A DNA stretch of 64,000 bases from Sphingomonas sp. Y57 (lineage in GTDB: Bacteria > Pseudomonadota > Alphaproteobacteria > Sphingomonadales > Sphingomonadaceae): assembly GCF_001015195.1 (NCBI RefSeq), contig NZ_LDES01000002.1:149178-213177 (forward strand). The letters are read 5' to 3'. The position numbers were made by a program, and so were the translations under genes. The notes beneath the pieces are model-generated. The model searched no databases, was not told where the DNA came from, and worked only from the letters and a program-made list of their open reading frames with translations. Shown here piece after piece: positions 7,933 to 16,998 of the stretch. Position 1 is the stretch's first letter. Each line of letters begins with the position of its first letter.

Positions 7933-9486
7933 ATGTCGCGCGCCGCGCGGCGTCAGGAATTGACGGGAATGTCTCCGGCCGCACAACGCCTGCTCTACGC
8001 CCTTCATCGCTGGGGCGGTGTCGCCCTGTGCATCCTGTTCGCCCTTTGGTTCATCACCGGCATCATCCTGATGTATGTCGGCTTTCCCAAGCTCACCCAG
8101 GCCGAACGGCTTTCGTCGCTTGGCGACATCACGACCGTGAATTGCTGCGTCCCGCTCGAAAGCGTGCTGAGCGATCGGCGCTTCTCAGGCCGTCCTTCGA
8201 GTATCCAGGTTCTGGTTGTGGGGGGGCGCCCTATCTATCGGCTGGGCTTCGGCAAGAGTTTCCAGCGCGTTGACGCCCGAACCGGCGAAGTGTTGCCGGC
8301 TGTGAACCGTGAGGAGGCCCTGGCCATCGCGGCCAGGCTTTTTCCCGGCGCTACAGGCACCTATGACGGCCTGATTGATCAGGACCAGTGGACCTATACG
8401 ATGCGGTTCGCGGCGCATCGCCCGATCCACCGTATCCAGATGAACGATCCGGCCCGCACGCTTCTCTACCTCTCCTCGCGCACGGGGGAGGTGGTGCGCG
8501 ATGCACCGCTGGCCGAGCGCCGCTGGGCCTATGCCGGGGCGTGGCTACACTGGCTTTACATGTTCAAGACCGAATATGCCGATCCGAAATGGGAGCTGGC
8601 GGTATCGCTGCTCTGCCTCGTCGGCATCGGTCTGGTGATCACCGGGGTCTGGATCGGTGTTACGCGGTGGAAGTTCCGCGGCCGCTACAAGTCCGGACGC
8701 AAGACGCCCTATGTTCAGCCGATGCAGCGCTGGCATCATGTCGGCGGGCTGCTCTTCGCCTTCTTTGCCCTCACATGGCTCATCAGCGGGCTGGCGTCGG
8801 TCAACCCGCTCGGCGTCTTCGATCGTAAGGCGACGGCGGACCGCGAGGCCTTTCAAGGCGGCGCATTGACCGCCGACCGTTTCACCCTTTCGGGCTCCAC
8901 AGCCCTTGCGAAGCTGGGGCCGACCTTTGTGCCACGGCAACTGGACTGGGTTTCGATCGGCGGCTCACCTTATCTGATCGCCACGAACTCCAGGAACGAT
9001 GTTCGTGTGCTGCCCGCGTCGGGCGCCGCCGTCACCGTCCAGCCGCGGCTCCCCGAGGCATCCATCCGGGCTGCGGCTGAGAAGCTCGTGGTGGGGGGAA
9101 GCCTCACCACGCTCGAACTGCTGGCCGACTACGACAATCATTATTATCCGCGCGCGCAGCATACCTTGCGGGGGGATGAAAACCGGCGCTTGCCGGTGTT
9201 CCGGGCGACCTATAGCGATCCGGCCCGCTCGACGGCTTATATCGACGCGCACACCGGCGAGATCGTCGCCCATTATGACGCGACGACACGCCTATACCGT
9301 TGGGTGTTCAGCTTCATGCACAGCTGGGATGCCGGCATGCTGCTCCGTACCCGGCCCTCTTGGGATTTCATTCTGCTGCTGCTTAGCGTCGGCGGGTTGG
9401 TCATCTCGTTCACTGGACTGGTTCTTGCGAAGCGGCGGCTGGCCTTCACGGCCCAGAAGCGCAAGCAAAGGCGGCGTCTTCGCTGA
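7933..9486 (+). CDS. PepSY-domain inner-membrane protein
   Basis: Up to 517 residues; an in-frame ATG at 7969 (MSPAAQRLLYALHRWGG) is an equally likely start. TM1 (ALCILFALWFITGIILMYV) follows the LHRWGG motif, a periplasmic PepSY-like region carries RTGEVV, TM segments follow at about residues 210-240 and 260-285, then a second PepSY-like region (YIDAHTGEIVAHYD) and a final TM pair. These proteins sit beside TonB receptors and some act as ferric-siderophore reductases. Its place after a receptor suggests processing of the imported metal complex or cargo. Confidence 0.82.
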   Translation: MSRAARRQELTGMSPAAQRLLYALHRWGGVALCILFALWFITGIILMYVGFPKLTQAERLSSLGDITTVNCCVPLESVLSDRRFSGRPSSIQVLVVGGRPIYRLGFGKSFQRVDARTGEVLPAVNREEALAIAARLFPGATGTYDGLIDQDQWTYTMRFAAHRPIHRIQMNDPARTLLYLSSRTGEVVRDAPLAERRWAYAGAWLHWLYMFKTEYADPKWELAVSLLCLVGIGLVITGVWIGVTRWKFRGRYKSGRKTPYVQPMQRWHHVGGLLFAFFALTWLISGLASVNPLGVFDRKATADREAFQGGALTADRFTLSGSTALAKLGPTFVPRQLDWVSIGGSPYLIATNSRNDVRVLPASGAAVTVQPRLPEASIRAAAEKLVVGGSLTTLELLADYDNHYYPRAQHTLRGDENRRLPVFRATYSDPARSTAYIDAHTGEIVAHYDATTRLYRWVFSFMHSWDAGMLLRTRPSWDFILLLLSVGGLVISFTGLVLAKRRLAFTAQKRKQRRRLR

Positions 9487-9545
9487 CGCCAACGACAATG
9501 TGCCGGGACCCGGACCGGGGCATCGCCCCGGAGGTGGAGAAGTAT

Positions 9546-10358
9546 ATGAGCGAGCGATCGGAGCAATACACACGCGACGGAGCTGTCGTGCTCCGGAACC
9601 TCCTCACGCCAGCTCAGGTCGCTATCTTGCGAGAGGGGATCGACGCCAATCTCGCGCAACCCAGTTCAAACGCGAAGATCGCCAGCCGGCGCGACGATCC
9701 GGGACAGTTCGTTGAGGATTTTTGCACTTGGCGAACCAATGCCCACTATCGCGAGATCATCTTTACGTCGCGATTGGGCGAAGTTGCAGCGGAGCTGATG
9801 GGCAGCCGGACAGCCCGGCTCCATCATGATCATATGCTGACCAAAGAAGCAGGAACGCGGCAGCGCACGCCCTGGCACCAGGATCAGCCCTATTATAATA
9901 TCGAGGGCCGGCAGAATGTGAGCTTCTGGGTTCCCGTCGATCCGGTCCAGCGTGAAGCGGCACTGGAGTTTGTCGCCGGGTCGCATCTCGGGCCCTGGCT
10001 CATGCCGCGTTCGTTCATGGCGAACGAGGCCAAATGGTTTCCCGACGGAAGCCTGGCGGAATTACCCGATATCGAGGCAGATCGTGCCGCACACCGGATT
10101 CTCGGCTGGGCGCTTCAGCCTGGTGACGCGGTCGCCTTCCATATGCTGACGCTGCACAGTGCGGCCGGGTCGGCGACAAGGCGGCGGGTCTTTTCGGTGC
10201 GCTTCATTGGCGACGATGCTCGCCATGCCCCGCGAAACTGGGCGACATCACCCGACTTTCCGGGCCTGGCGGATCGCCTGCCTGCAGACGCCCCCTTCGT
10301 CGATCCGCTGTTTCCTCAAGTGTATCCGGCGCCAGAGCCTGTCGACGTTGCTCGCTGA
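9546..10358 (+). CDS. Phytanoyl-CoA dioxygenase (PhyH) family Fe(II)/2-oxoglutarate oxygenase
   Basis: 270 residues from the ATG at 9546, chosen because GGAGGTGGAG lies just upstream. The metal triad is visible: HQD in TPWHQDQPYYN, and a distal His in AFHMLTLHSA, followed by RRRVFSVRF, which would hold 2-oxoglutarate. Family members hydroxylate small molecules or acyl-CoAs. It is the last gene of the TonB receptor-PepSY set, so it may act on the imported cargo. No CoA-specific feature is obvious. Confidence 0.85.
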   Translation: MSERSEQYTRDGAVVLRNLLTPAQVAILREGIDANLAQPSSNAKIASRRDDPGQFVEDFCTWRTNAHYREIIFTSRLGEVAAELMGSRTARLHHDHMLTKEAGTRQRTPWHQDQPYYNIEGRQNVSFWVPVDPVQREAALEFVAGSHLGPWLMPRSFMANEAKWFPDGSLAELPDIEADRAAHRILGWALQPGDAVAFHMLTLHSAAGSATRRRVFSVRFIGDDARHAPRNWATSPDFPGLADRLPADAPFVDPLFPQVYPAPEPVDVAR

Positions 10359-10389
10359 CCGCGCTTCGCGGACAGGGTTGCCAGTCGCA

Positions 10390-10511
10390 TAGCTCCAGCG
10401 CCGCAGCTCGCCGTCGCTGGGCGTGACCAGCAGATAGAGGCGGCTGGCGTCGGTTAGCTTACAGGGTTGCGGGCGCGGCTTGGCGGCGCGAATCTTAGCA
10501 TCGGTCAGCAA
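10390..10511 (-). pseudogene. Tyrosine-recombinase (P4-type integrase) N-terminal remnant
   Basis: From a TTG at 10511, with AGGAG upstream, the frame reads LLTDAKIRAAKPRPQPCKLT and then SRLYLLVTPSDGELRRWSY. This is the arm-type DNA-binding domain (DUF4102) at the start of P4-like integrases. After WSY the match stops and the frame runs into unrelated sequence beside the dioxygenase stop. Only about 40 of some 400 residues remain, so the gene is dead. It marks an old integrative element. Confidence 0.7.
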
Positions 10512-10535
10512 TGCCGGTCTCCTGAAAAGCACCAC

Positions 10536-10930
10536 GTTTCGACCGCGCGTACCACGCTGAGCGCCATCCGATTCGCAGGATGGGCGTGGACGGTACGGAC
10601 GGCCGAGGCCGAGCCGGTCCTTTAAGCGACAGTAATCAGGAGGAAAAAGTCGAGGCCAGTGATCTTTTTGCGGACCGCTGTGGAGAGGTCCGTGGCGGAG
10701 CGGGAGGGATCTTTGCTTTCGGTACGAGCAACTGATTCAAAGAGAGAAAATGTCTTAGGTCGGCCAGTCCCGCACCTGATCACACACATATTTGGAACAA
10801 GCCCGTCATAAAAATAGAGGGCGGGCCGGATTGCCTGCGGCTAGACAGAAGAGGTCGACCATATCCTGCGAGCAAGAATCCTTGTCGTCTGTGTGTCGGT
10901 ATGCTGCGCAGGCAATGTCGTGGTGCGGGA
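10536..10930. other. 395-base gap without a recognisable gene
   Basis: Lies between the integrase remnant and the end of the CaiB-family gene. It contains short AT-richer stretches but no convincing open frame, hairpin or RNA gene. It may be debris of the former integrative element. Confidence 0.5.
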
Positions 10931-12025
10931 TCAGGGGCCGAACAGCAGGGCGCCGTCGTTCTGGTCGTCCTTCGTCTGGACTGGTGGGTCGTTGACGCTG
11001 ACCGAATAGCGGGGAGCGGGCGCCGGCTGGATCATTCCGCCAACATCGACAAATGTTCCCCGATCGACGTTGTGAGGATGGTGTGGCGCTTCGCGCATCG
11101 ACAGGACGGGGCTGAAGCAGGAATCGTCATATCCGAAGATCTCGCACCACTCTTCCCGCGTCTTGCGCTTGAATATCTCGGCGAAGCGGATCTTCAGCCT
11201 ATCCCAATTTTCGGGATCGTGGGGGTTGTCGAAGGCGGGGTCGTCGGCGATGCCGAGGCGGTGGCGCAGGCGATCGTAGAATTGCGGCTCGATCGCGCCT
11301 ACAGCGACATATTTGCTGTCGGCCGTCTCGTAGCAATTGTAGAAGTGCGCCCCGCCGTCGACCATGTTGACGCCATATTCGTCGCGCCACTTGCCCATAG
11401 CGTGTGCCGAATAAAGCAGGCTCATCAACAAGGCCGAACCATCGACCATCGAACAATCGACGACCTGTCCCTGGCCCGTGGAGCGCGCATGCAGGATCGC
11501 ACTCACCATGCCGAAGGCCATCATCATGCCGCCGCCACCGAAATCGCCAACCAGGTTCGCGGGCGGAACGGGCGGCTGGCCGGGGCGCCCGATTGCATGC
11601 AGGGCGCCGCTCAAGGCAATATAATTAATGTCATGCCCTGCCGATTGCGCATAGGGGCCGTCCTGGCCCCAGCCGGTCATCCGACCGTAAACCAGCTTGG
11701 GATTGTCGGCCAGCAGAACGTCGGGGCCCAGGCCCACCTGTTCCATCACGCCCGGCCGATAGCCCTCGACGATGCCATCGGCTTTTCGCACCAACTCTCT
11801 CGCCCGGGCGACATCGGCGGGCTTCTTCAGGTCCAGCCGAACCACTTTCCTGGATCGGGCGAGCGCGTCTTTTTCCAACGAGATATACCCATCCATCACC
11901 CCCGGCGTGGAGCGCATGACGCGAACGACCTCCGCGCCATTGTCGGCCAGCATCATGCACGCGAACGGGCCTGGCCCGAGCGAGCCGAACTCGATGATCC
12001 GGATATTCTGAAGGGGACCGGGCAT
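10931..12025 (-). CDS. CaiB/BaiF family protein, alpha-methylacyl-CoA racemase type
   Basis: 364 residues. The start IRIIEFGSLGPGPFACMMLA and [20 protein letters not shown] are typical of alpha-methylacyl-CoA racemase. The His of GHDINY and the Asp of LVGDFGGGG are the two proton-transfer residues used by AMACR enzymes, so racemisation of 2-methylacyl-CoA is more likely than CoA transfer. It begins 4 bases after the crotonase gene stop and is the last gene of a three-gene minus operon. A close paralogue lies at 24847-25995. Confidence 0.87.
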   Translation of the reverse strand: MPGPLQNIRIIEFGSLGPGPFACMMLADNGAEVVRVMRSTPGVMDGYISLEKDALARSRKVVRLDLKKPADVARARELVRKADGIVEGYRPGVMEQVGLGPDVLLADNPKLVYGRMTGWGQDGPYAQSAGHDINYIALSGALHAIGRPGQPPVPPANLVGDFGGGGMMMAFGMVSAILHARSTGQGQVVDCSMVDGSALLMSLLYSAHAMGKWRDEYGVNMVDGGAHFYNCYETADSKYVAVGAIEPQFYDRLRHRLGIADDPAFDNPHDPENWDRLKIRFAEIFKRKTREEWCEIFGYDDSCFSPVLSMREAPHHPHNVDRGTFVDVGGMIQPAPAPRYSVSVNDPPVQTKDDQNDGALLFGP

Positions 12026-12029
12026 GCGT

Positions 12030-12836
12030 TTACACTCCGTGCCAATGGCTGTCGCGGCTCAGCGGCGCATAGGTGGGCGCACGCTTCTCGCGGAAGGCTT
12101 CGAGGGCCTCCTTCGAGTCAGGATGCCCGCTCATCCGCTCGGTGGCAGCTTGTTCGAATTCATAGCCTTCGCGCAGGTTCATCCATTCAATCCGGTCGAG
12201 GACCCGCTTGCTGACACGGACCGCTGTGGGGCTGAACGACGCCACGCGGGCGGCGAGGCGCTCGGCCTCTGCTTTGGGATCGCCTGTCACCGCAACCGTG
12301 ATGCCTGCGCCAGCCGCGGCGAACTGCTCAGCCTTCATCGGTTCTCCGGTAAAGTACATCTTGCGGACCAGTGACATGGGAGCGATGCGCGCAAGATGGC
12401 GGGCGCCGCCCATGACGCCAACCGTCAGTTCGGGCAATCCGAAGCGTGCATCCGGGGCGGCGACGACGAAATCGCACGATGCGGCGATCGCCATGCCCGT
12501 GCCCAGCGCCACCCCATGAACCGCGCCGATCACCGGCACCGCGCATTCCGCGATCGCGAAGAAAGCCTCCCGAACGCGCCACATCCGCTCAACGGCATTG
12601 TCCGGCGTCATCGTCGCGAATTCATCCAGATCATTACCGGCGCAGAAGTGCGGTCCTGCCGCACTCAGAACTACTGCGCGCACATCGGGCCCGGCCCGGT
12701 CGATATTGCCGAACAGCGCTGCGATCTCGATATACATGTCGCGATTGATGGCATTTGCCGGTCCGCGGTTGAAGACGACATGGGCGATTCCCTGGTCGGT
12801 CGCGCTGACATCGAGATATTGAAAATCGGATGACAT
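12030..12836 (-). CDS. Enoyl-CoA hydratase/isomerase (crotonase) family protein
   Basis: 268 residues from the ATG at 12836 (MSSDFQYLDV). The crotonase fold is shown by FNRGPANAINRDM, the oxyanion segment AAGPHFCAGNDLDEF and GLPELTVGVMGGARHL. The first catalytic Glu of classical hydratases, expected in GGGxEL, is absent (GTGMAIAAS), while the second Glu in GLPE is present. An isomerase or hydrolase-like activity is therefore as likely as hydration. Middle gene of the operon between the OYE reductase and the racemase-like gene. Confidence 0.85.
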   Translation of the reverse strand: MSSDFQYLDVSATDQGIAHVVFNRGPANAINRDMYIEIAALFGNIDRAGPDVRAVVLSAAGPHFCAGNDLDEFATMTPDNAVERMWRVREAFFAIAECAVPVIGAVHGVALGTGMAIAASCDFVVAAPDARFGLPELTVGVMGGARHLARIAPMSLVRKMYFTGEPMKAEQFAAAGAGITVAVTGDPKAEAERLAARVASFSPTAVRVSKRVLDRIEWMNLREGYEFEQAATERMSGHPDSKEALEAFREKRAPTYAPLSRDSHWHGV

Positions 12837-12871
12837 GGGTTTGATCCTGTTCTGAGAATGGGAAGCGGTGG

Positions 12872-14023
12872 TCAGGCGGGGCTCTGAACCGGTTCGGGAA
12901 AGGGGATGCGGGGCATCCTGCGCCGTCCCAGCCACCAGCCGGATTGGGGAGGCCAGTCCTCGAACCGCCGTTCGGGCTGAAGCTGCATCGCGGCGTGGAG
13001 GGGCCAGTTGGGGTTGAAGAGCGCCTCTCGGCCGATGGCTACGATGTCGGCGCGCCCGTGATCGATGACGTCTGCAGCTTGTTGCGCGTCGACGATTAGG
13101 CCGACCGCCACGGTCGCAATGCCGGCCTCCTCGCGGATCCGCTGGGCAAAGGGAACCTGGAAACCCGGCCCCCTGGGAATGACCGAAAGATCACCGCCGA
13201 TCCCGCCGGAGGAACAGTCGATGACATCGACACCGGCCGTCCGCATCGCGATGGCCAACTGCACCGAATCGCCGAGATTCCATCCATCCCTGGCGGCATC
13301 GATCGTGGAAATCCTGCAGAACAAGGGCAAGCTCTCCGGCCACACCGATCGCACCGCTTGGGCGATCTCGACCGCCAGACGCATTCGGTTGGTCCGGTCG
13401 CCCCCATAAGCATCACTCCGCCTGTTCGTTAAAGGCGAGAGAAAGGAGTTGATGAGATAGCCATGCGCTGCGTGGATTTCGACGATGCGGAAGCCGGCCT
13501 CCAGAGCGCGCCTGGCCGCTGCGCGCCATGATTCGATCAGCGCCGGGATTTCGTCCAGCCTGAGCATCCGGGGCGTCGGCAGCTTATCGGCAGCGGGAGC
13601 GTCGCTTACCGACACCGTCGGCCATGCCGCTTCGCCGCGCTCGGCCAGATCCGCGGCGTCGAGGGCGCCGTCGCCATGCCATGGCCGACGCATGCTGGCT
13701 TTGCGCCCGGCGTGACCCAACTGGAGTCCGGGCACCGCGCCTTGGGAAGCGATCAGTTCGGCCAGACGGGCCAGGCCGGGGATGTGGTCGTCCGACCAGA
13801 GGCCGAGATCGCCATGGCTCAGCCGTCCTTCGGGTGCGACGGCGGTCGCCTCGGTCATCACCAGGCCGGCGCCGCCGATCGCGAACCGGCCATAGTGCGC
13901 GAGATGCCAGTCGGTCACCTTGCCGTCCCCGTGCGCCGAATATTGGCACATAGGCGAGATCATGATCCGGTTACGCGCCGCCACGTCGCGCAAGCACCAG
14001 CTTTCCAGGAGCTTGACCGCCAT
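12872..14023 (-). CDS. Old yellow enzyme family NADH:flavin oxidoreductase
   Basis: 383 residues from the ATG at 14023 (MAVKLLESWCLRDV). The FMN-barrel hallmarks are NRIMISPMCQYSAHGDG, GHAGRKASMRRPW, EIHAAHGYLINSFLSPLTN and the C-terminal VGLIVDAQQA. It resembles YqjM-type enzymes that reduce activated C=C bonds. No Fe-S or second FAD domain follows, so it is not a full 2,4-dienoyl-CoA reductase. First gene of the minus operon, divergent from the thiolase operon across a 153-base gap. It probably reduces an unsaturated intermediate of the same pathway. Confidence 0.88.
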   Translation of the reverse strand: MAVKLLESWCLRDVAARNRIMISPMCQYSAHGDGKVTDWHLAHYGRFAIGGAGLVMTEATAVAPEGRLSHGDLGLWSDDHIPGLARLAELIASQGAVPGLQLGHAGRKASMRRPWHGDGALDAADLAERGEAAWPTVSVSDAPAADKLPTPRMLRLDEIPALIESWRAAARRALEAGFRIVEIHAAHGYLINSFLSPLTNRRSDAYGGDRTNRMRLAVEIAQAVRSVWPESLPLFCRISTIDAARDGWNLGDSVQLAIAMRTAGVDVIDCSSGGIGGDLSVIPRGPGFQVPFAQRIREEAGIATVAVGLIVDAQQAADVIDHGRADIVAIGREALFNPNWPLHAAMQLQPERRFEDWPPQSGWWLGRRRMPRIPFPEPVQSPA

Positions 14024-14077
14024 TGGAACCCACCCTTTCTCGTCTGGACGGAAGCTTCGCATTTCCAAATTAAAAAA

Positions 14078-14089
14078 ACAAGCGTTTGT
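14078..14089. promoter_or_regulatory. Dyad ACAAGCGTTTGT in a divergent promoter region
   Basis: A 12-base dyad with one mismatch lies between the divergent OYE and thiolase operons. The stretch GCGTTTGTAAAT is repeated exactly next to a larger dyad at 30453-30472, so the two may bind the same regulator, probably of TetR type. Confidence 0.45.
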
Positions 14090-14176
14090 AAATGTAGATC
14101 GCTGATGGTAGCTGGGTGGCATGCGGTGACTCGGTCGAGCTGCTGGCAGCAATCGGGCCTTGAGGGAGGCGAGCAG

Positions 14177-15355
14177 GTGGAAGAGGCATTCATCGTCGAT
14201 GTGGTCCGGACGGCCGGCGGCCGGCGTGGCGGGCGGCTGAGTGAATGGCATCCGGCCGATCTCGGCGGCTTTGTCGTCGATGCGCTGCTCGACCGAACCG
14301 GTGCCGACCCCGGGCTGATTGACGACGTGATCTTCGGCTGTGTGCAACAGGTCGGGCAGCAATCCCAGAATGTGGCGCGGACCGTCGCCCTGTCGTCGCG
14401 CCTGCCCGAGCGGGTGCCCGGGGTGACGATCGATCGCCAGTGCGGATCGTCACAGCAGGCGATCCATTTCGCGGCGCAAGCCGTGCTGTCCGGCACGATG
14501 GAGGTCGTGATCGCGGGCGGCGTGGAAAGCATGACACGGGTGCCGATGCTGCTGGCGTCGACCCTGCCCGAGGCGAACGGGATGGGGCATTATCGCGGCG
14601 CCCGCTTCGAGGCACGCTATGGCACGACCGAACCGAGCCAGTTCGATGGCGCCGAGCAGATGGCGGAGCGATTCGACCTGTCCAAGGATGAACTGGACCG
14701 GTTCGCGCTGGAGAGCCATCGCCGCGCCGCGGCGGCTGCCGCGGCAGGAGCCTTCGACGACGAGATCGCGCCGATTCCGCTCAAGGGGGCCAACGGCCTG
14801 GTCGAATGGCACCGGACCGATGAGGGCATTCGAACCGACGCCAGCCTGGACGGCATCCAGAAGGTCAAGCTTTTGCGCGAAGGCGGGCGCATATCGGCCG
14901 CCAATGCCAGTCAGATCTGCGACGGTGCGTCCGCTGCGCTGATCGTCAACCGGCGCGGGCTCGCCGCTCTGGGCCGTGAACCGGTCGCCCGGATTCATCA
15001 GATGACGGTGACGGGTTCCGACCCTGTCATCATGCTCGACGCGCCGATCCCCGCGACGCGGCGCGCCCTAGAAAGGGCCGGTATGAAGGAATCGGACATC
15101 GCCTTGTTCGAGGTCAACGAAGCTTTCGCGTCGGTGCCGATGGGTTGGATGAAGGCGTTGGATATCGATCCGGCCAAGGTGAACGTCCATGGCGGTGCGA
15201 TCGCCCTAGGCCATCCGCTGGGCGCGTCGGGCACCCGCATCCTGGCGACGCTGCTGAATGCGCTGGCCCGCCGTGGGCAGCGCTTCGGCCTTCAGACGAT
15301 GTGCGAGGGCGGGGGGCTCGCCAACGCCACGATCATCGAAAACCTTCGGATCTAG
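14177..15355 (+). CDS. Acetyl-CoA acyltransferase (thiolase)
   Basis: 392 residues from a GTG at 14177 with GGAGG upstream. All thiolase residues are visible: Cys89 in DRQCGSSQQA, the His of ALGHPLGASG and the C-terminal Cys of MCEGGG. It would cleave 3-ketoacyl-CoA with CoA. First gene of a long plus operon with crotonase, racemase homologue, two acyl-CoA dehydrogenases and pyridine-nucleotide transhydrogenase. This is a beta-oxidation-like context with a catabolic rather than biosynthetic role. Confidence 0.92.
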   Translation: MEEAFIVDVVRTAGGRRGGRLSEWHPADLGGFVVDALLDRTGADPGLIDDVIFGCVQQVGQQSQNVARTVALSSRLPERVPGVTIDRQCGSSQQAIHFAAQAVLSGTMEVVIAGGVESMTRVPMLLASTLPEANGMGHYRGARFEARYGTTEPSQFDGAEQMAERFDLSKDELDRFALESHRRAAAAAAAGAFDDEIAPIPLKGANGLVEWHRTDEGIRTDASLDGIQKVKLLREGGRISAANASQICDGASAALIVNRRGLAALGREPVARIHQMTVTGSDPVIMLDAPIPATRRALERAGMKESDIALFEVNEAFASVPMGWMKALDIDPAKVNVHGGAIALGHPLGASGTRILATLLNALARRGQRFGLQTMCEGGGLANATIIENLRI

Positions 15356-15386
15356 ACGGCCCGGCAATCCAAGCGTGGAGTACAGA

Positions 15387-16169
15387 GTGCGCAACGATTT
15401 CAAATATATCAAAGTCGACCGTCAGGATCATACGATCATCGTCACGATCGACTATCCACCCGTCAACGCGACCCATCCCGACGTCGTCGACGAGATCCGG
15501 GAAGTCGCCGAAGCGGTCGAAGAGGACTTTTCGGTCCGGTCGTTCATCCTCACCGCCACGGGCCGATGCTTCGTCGGCGGCGGCGACATCAAATTCTTCC
15601 TGACGCTGGGGCCGGAAACCGCCGAGAAGATGGCGCTCCAAGTCCAGAAGATGCAGGCCGCGCTCCACTATTCACGGGTTCCGATCATCGTCGCGGTGAA
15701 CGGCCATGCGATAGGCGGCGGGCTCGAACTGATGATGGCCTGCGACATCGCGATTGCCGAAGAGCACGCCATGTTCGGACTCGCCGAGGTCAGGCTCGGC
15801 CTCATTCCGGGTGCGGGCGGCACACGCATGCTGTGCCGGATGATCCCGCGCGGCACGGCCAAGCGCATGTTGTTTACCGGGATGCGGGTCACCGCCGCGC
15901 GGGCGGCGGAACTGGGGCTGGTCGACGAGGTGGTGCCGACCGGCCAGTCGCTCGAAGCCGCCCTGGCGCTTGCCGCAGAGATTAACGCTTGCGGGCCGGT
16001 CGCCGTAGCCGCGGCGAAGAAGTCGGCCATCTACGGCCTCGACCACTCGCTCGACGAAGCCCATCGCCGCGAGGCCGAGCTGTTCGGCCCGCTGTTCCGG
16101 ACGTCCGACCATCGTGAGGGTATCAACGCCTTCTTCGAACGGCGCGCGCCTCAATTCGAAGGTCGCTGA
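15387..16169 (+). CDS. Enoyl-CoA hydratase
   Basis: 260 residues from a GTG at 15387 with GGAG 6 bases upstream; an in-frame GTG at 15375 is also possible. Both catalytic Glu residues of classical crotonases are present (GGGLELMMACD and FGLAEVRLGLIPGAGGT), together with the oxyanion segment TGRCFVGGGDIKFF. It would hydrate a 2-enoyl-CoA. It follows thiolase by 31 bases. Confidence 0.9.
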   Translation: MRNDFKYIKVDRQDHTIIVTIDYPPVNATHPDVVDEIREVAEAVEEDFSVRSFILTATGRCFVGGGDIKFFLTLGPETAEKMALQVQKMQAALHYSRVPIIVAVNGHAIGGGLELMMACDIAIAEEHAMFGLAEVRLGLIPGAGGTRMLCRMIPRGTAKRMLFTGMRVTAARAAELGLVDEVVPTGQSLEAALALAAEINACGPVAVAAAKKSAIYGLDHSLDEAHRREAELFGPLFRTSDHREGINAFFERRAPQFEGR

Positions 16170-16199
16170 TCCGCCCCCATCCCCAGCCGGAGACGAACA

Positions 16200-16985
16200 T
16201 TGAAGCTCTGCGTCATCCATATCAACGCCGAGAAGGGCTCGGAAAACTACACGAAGATGATCGACGGCATCTTCGACGGCATCAAGGCCCCGGGAACTGA
16301 GATCACGCATCGCTTCGCGCGTCTCAAGCGCGCCGCCGATACGACCTACGCCTATCCTTATTATATCAACTCGCTCGATGTGGTGCACCGCTTCCACGAA
16401 GCGAGCGAGGACGGGTTCGACGGGATCATGGTGGCCTGTTCCGGCGATCCCGGGGTCATCCAGGCGCGGTCAGTCTCGCGCGTCCCCGTGGTCGGTCCGA
16501 TGGCGGCCTCAATGCACTGGGCCTGCGAATATGGCTCGAGATTCGGCATTGTCACAACGGCCGACCGTTCCTGGTATGAAGCGGTCGAGATGATCGTCGA
16601 GGCCAACGGATTGATGCGCCGTTGCAGCGGCATCCGCGGCATCGAAATCCCCTCCAAGGAAGCATTCACCCGCGGTTTCGTCGAGCCGGCCTTCGTGGCG
16701 GCGGAGATCGAGCGCCAGTCCCGCAAACTGATCGAGGAGGGCGCCAATTCGATCGTGATCGCCAGCGCGGGCCTGAGCTGCATCGCTGCGGTCGCGGGAC
16801 TGCGCCAGGTGGCTGACCTCGAGGCACCGATCTTCGACGTGCTCAGCATCGGACTGAAGACCCTCGAGATGCGGGTCGAGCTCACCGCCAAAGCCGGTTT
16901 CCCGCCCGTCAGCCGCGTGGGCATGGGCGAGTATTTCCAGCCCGCCGACACCGCCCGGGTCAAGGCACTTTTCAATCCTCTGTGA
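16200..16985 (+). CDS. Asp/Glu/hydantoin racemase superfamily protein, second catalytic Cys replaced
   Basis: 261 residues from a TTG at 16200 with GGAGACG upstream. The first catalytic Cys is present at residue 80 in VACSGDPGV, as in hydantoin racemases. The second, expected in a GCAG-type motif, is Ser189 in ASAGLSC; another Cys sits at 194. Two-base racemisation is therefore doubtful, and a one-cysteine isomerase or decarboxylase is possible. It sits between the crotonase and the acyl-CoA dehydrogenases in the same operon, an unusual place for this fold. Confidence 0.75.
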   Translation: MKLCVIHINAEKGSENYTKMIDGIFDGIKAPGTEITHRFARLKRAADTTYAYPYYINSLDVVHRFHEASEDGFDGIMVACSGDPGVIQARSVSRVPVVGPMAASMHWACEYGSRFGIVTTADRSWYEAVEMIVEANGLMRRCSGIRGIEIPSKEAFTRGFVEPAFVAAEIERQSRKLIEEGANSIVIASAGLSCIAAVAGLRQVADLEAPIFDVLSIGLKTLEMRVELTAKAGFPPVSRVGMGEYFQPADTARVKALFNPL

Positions 16986-16998
16986 ACAGGACGAGACA

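Noticed and set aside
10359..10930. A tRNA or attachment site next to the integrase relic
   Set aside because: No cloverleaf or direct repeat could be recognised.
10901..12214. A 437-codon plus-strand open frame opposite the CaiB-type gene
   Set aside because: The minus-strand gene has clear family motifs; the plus frame has none.
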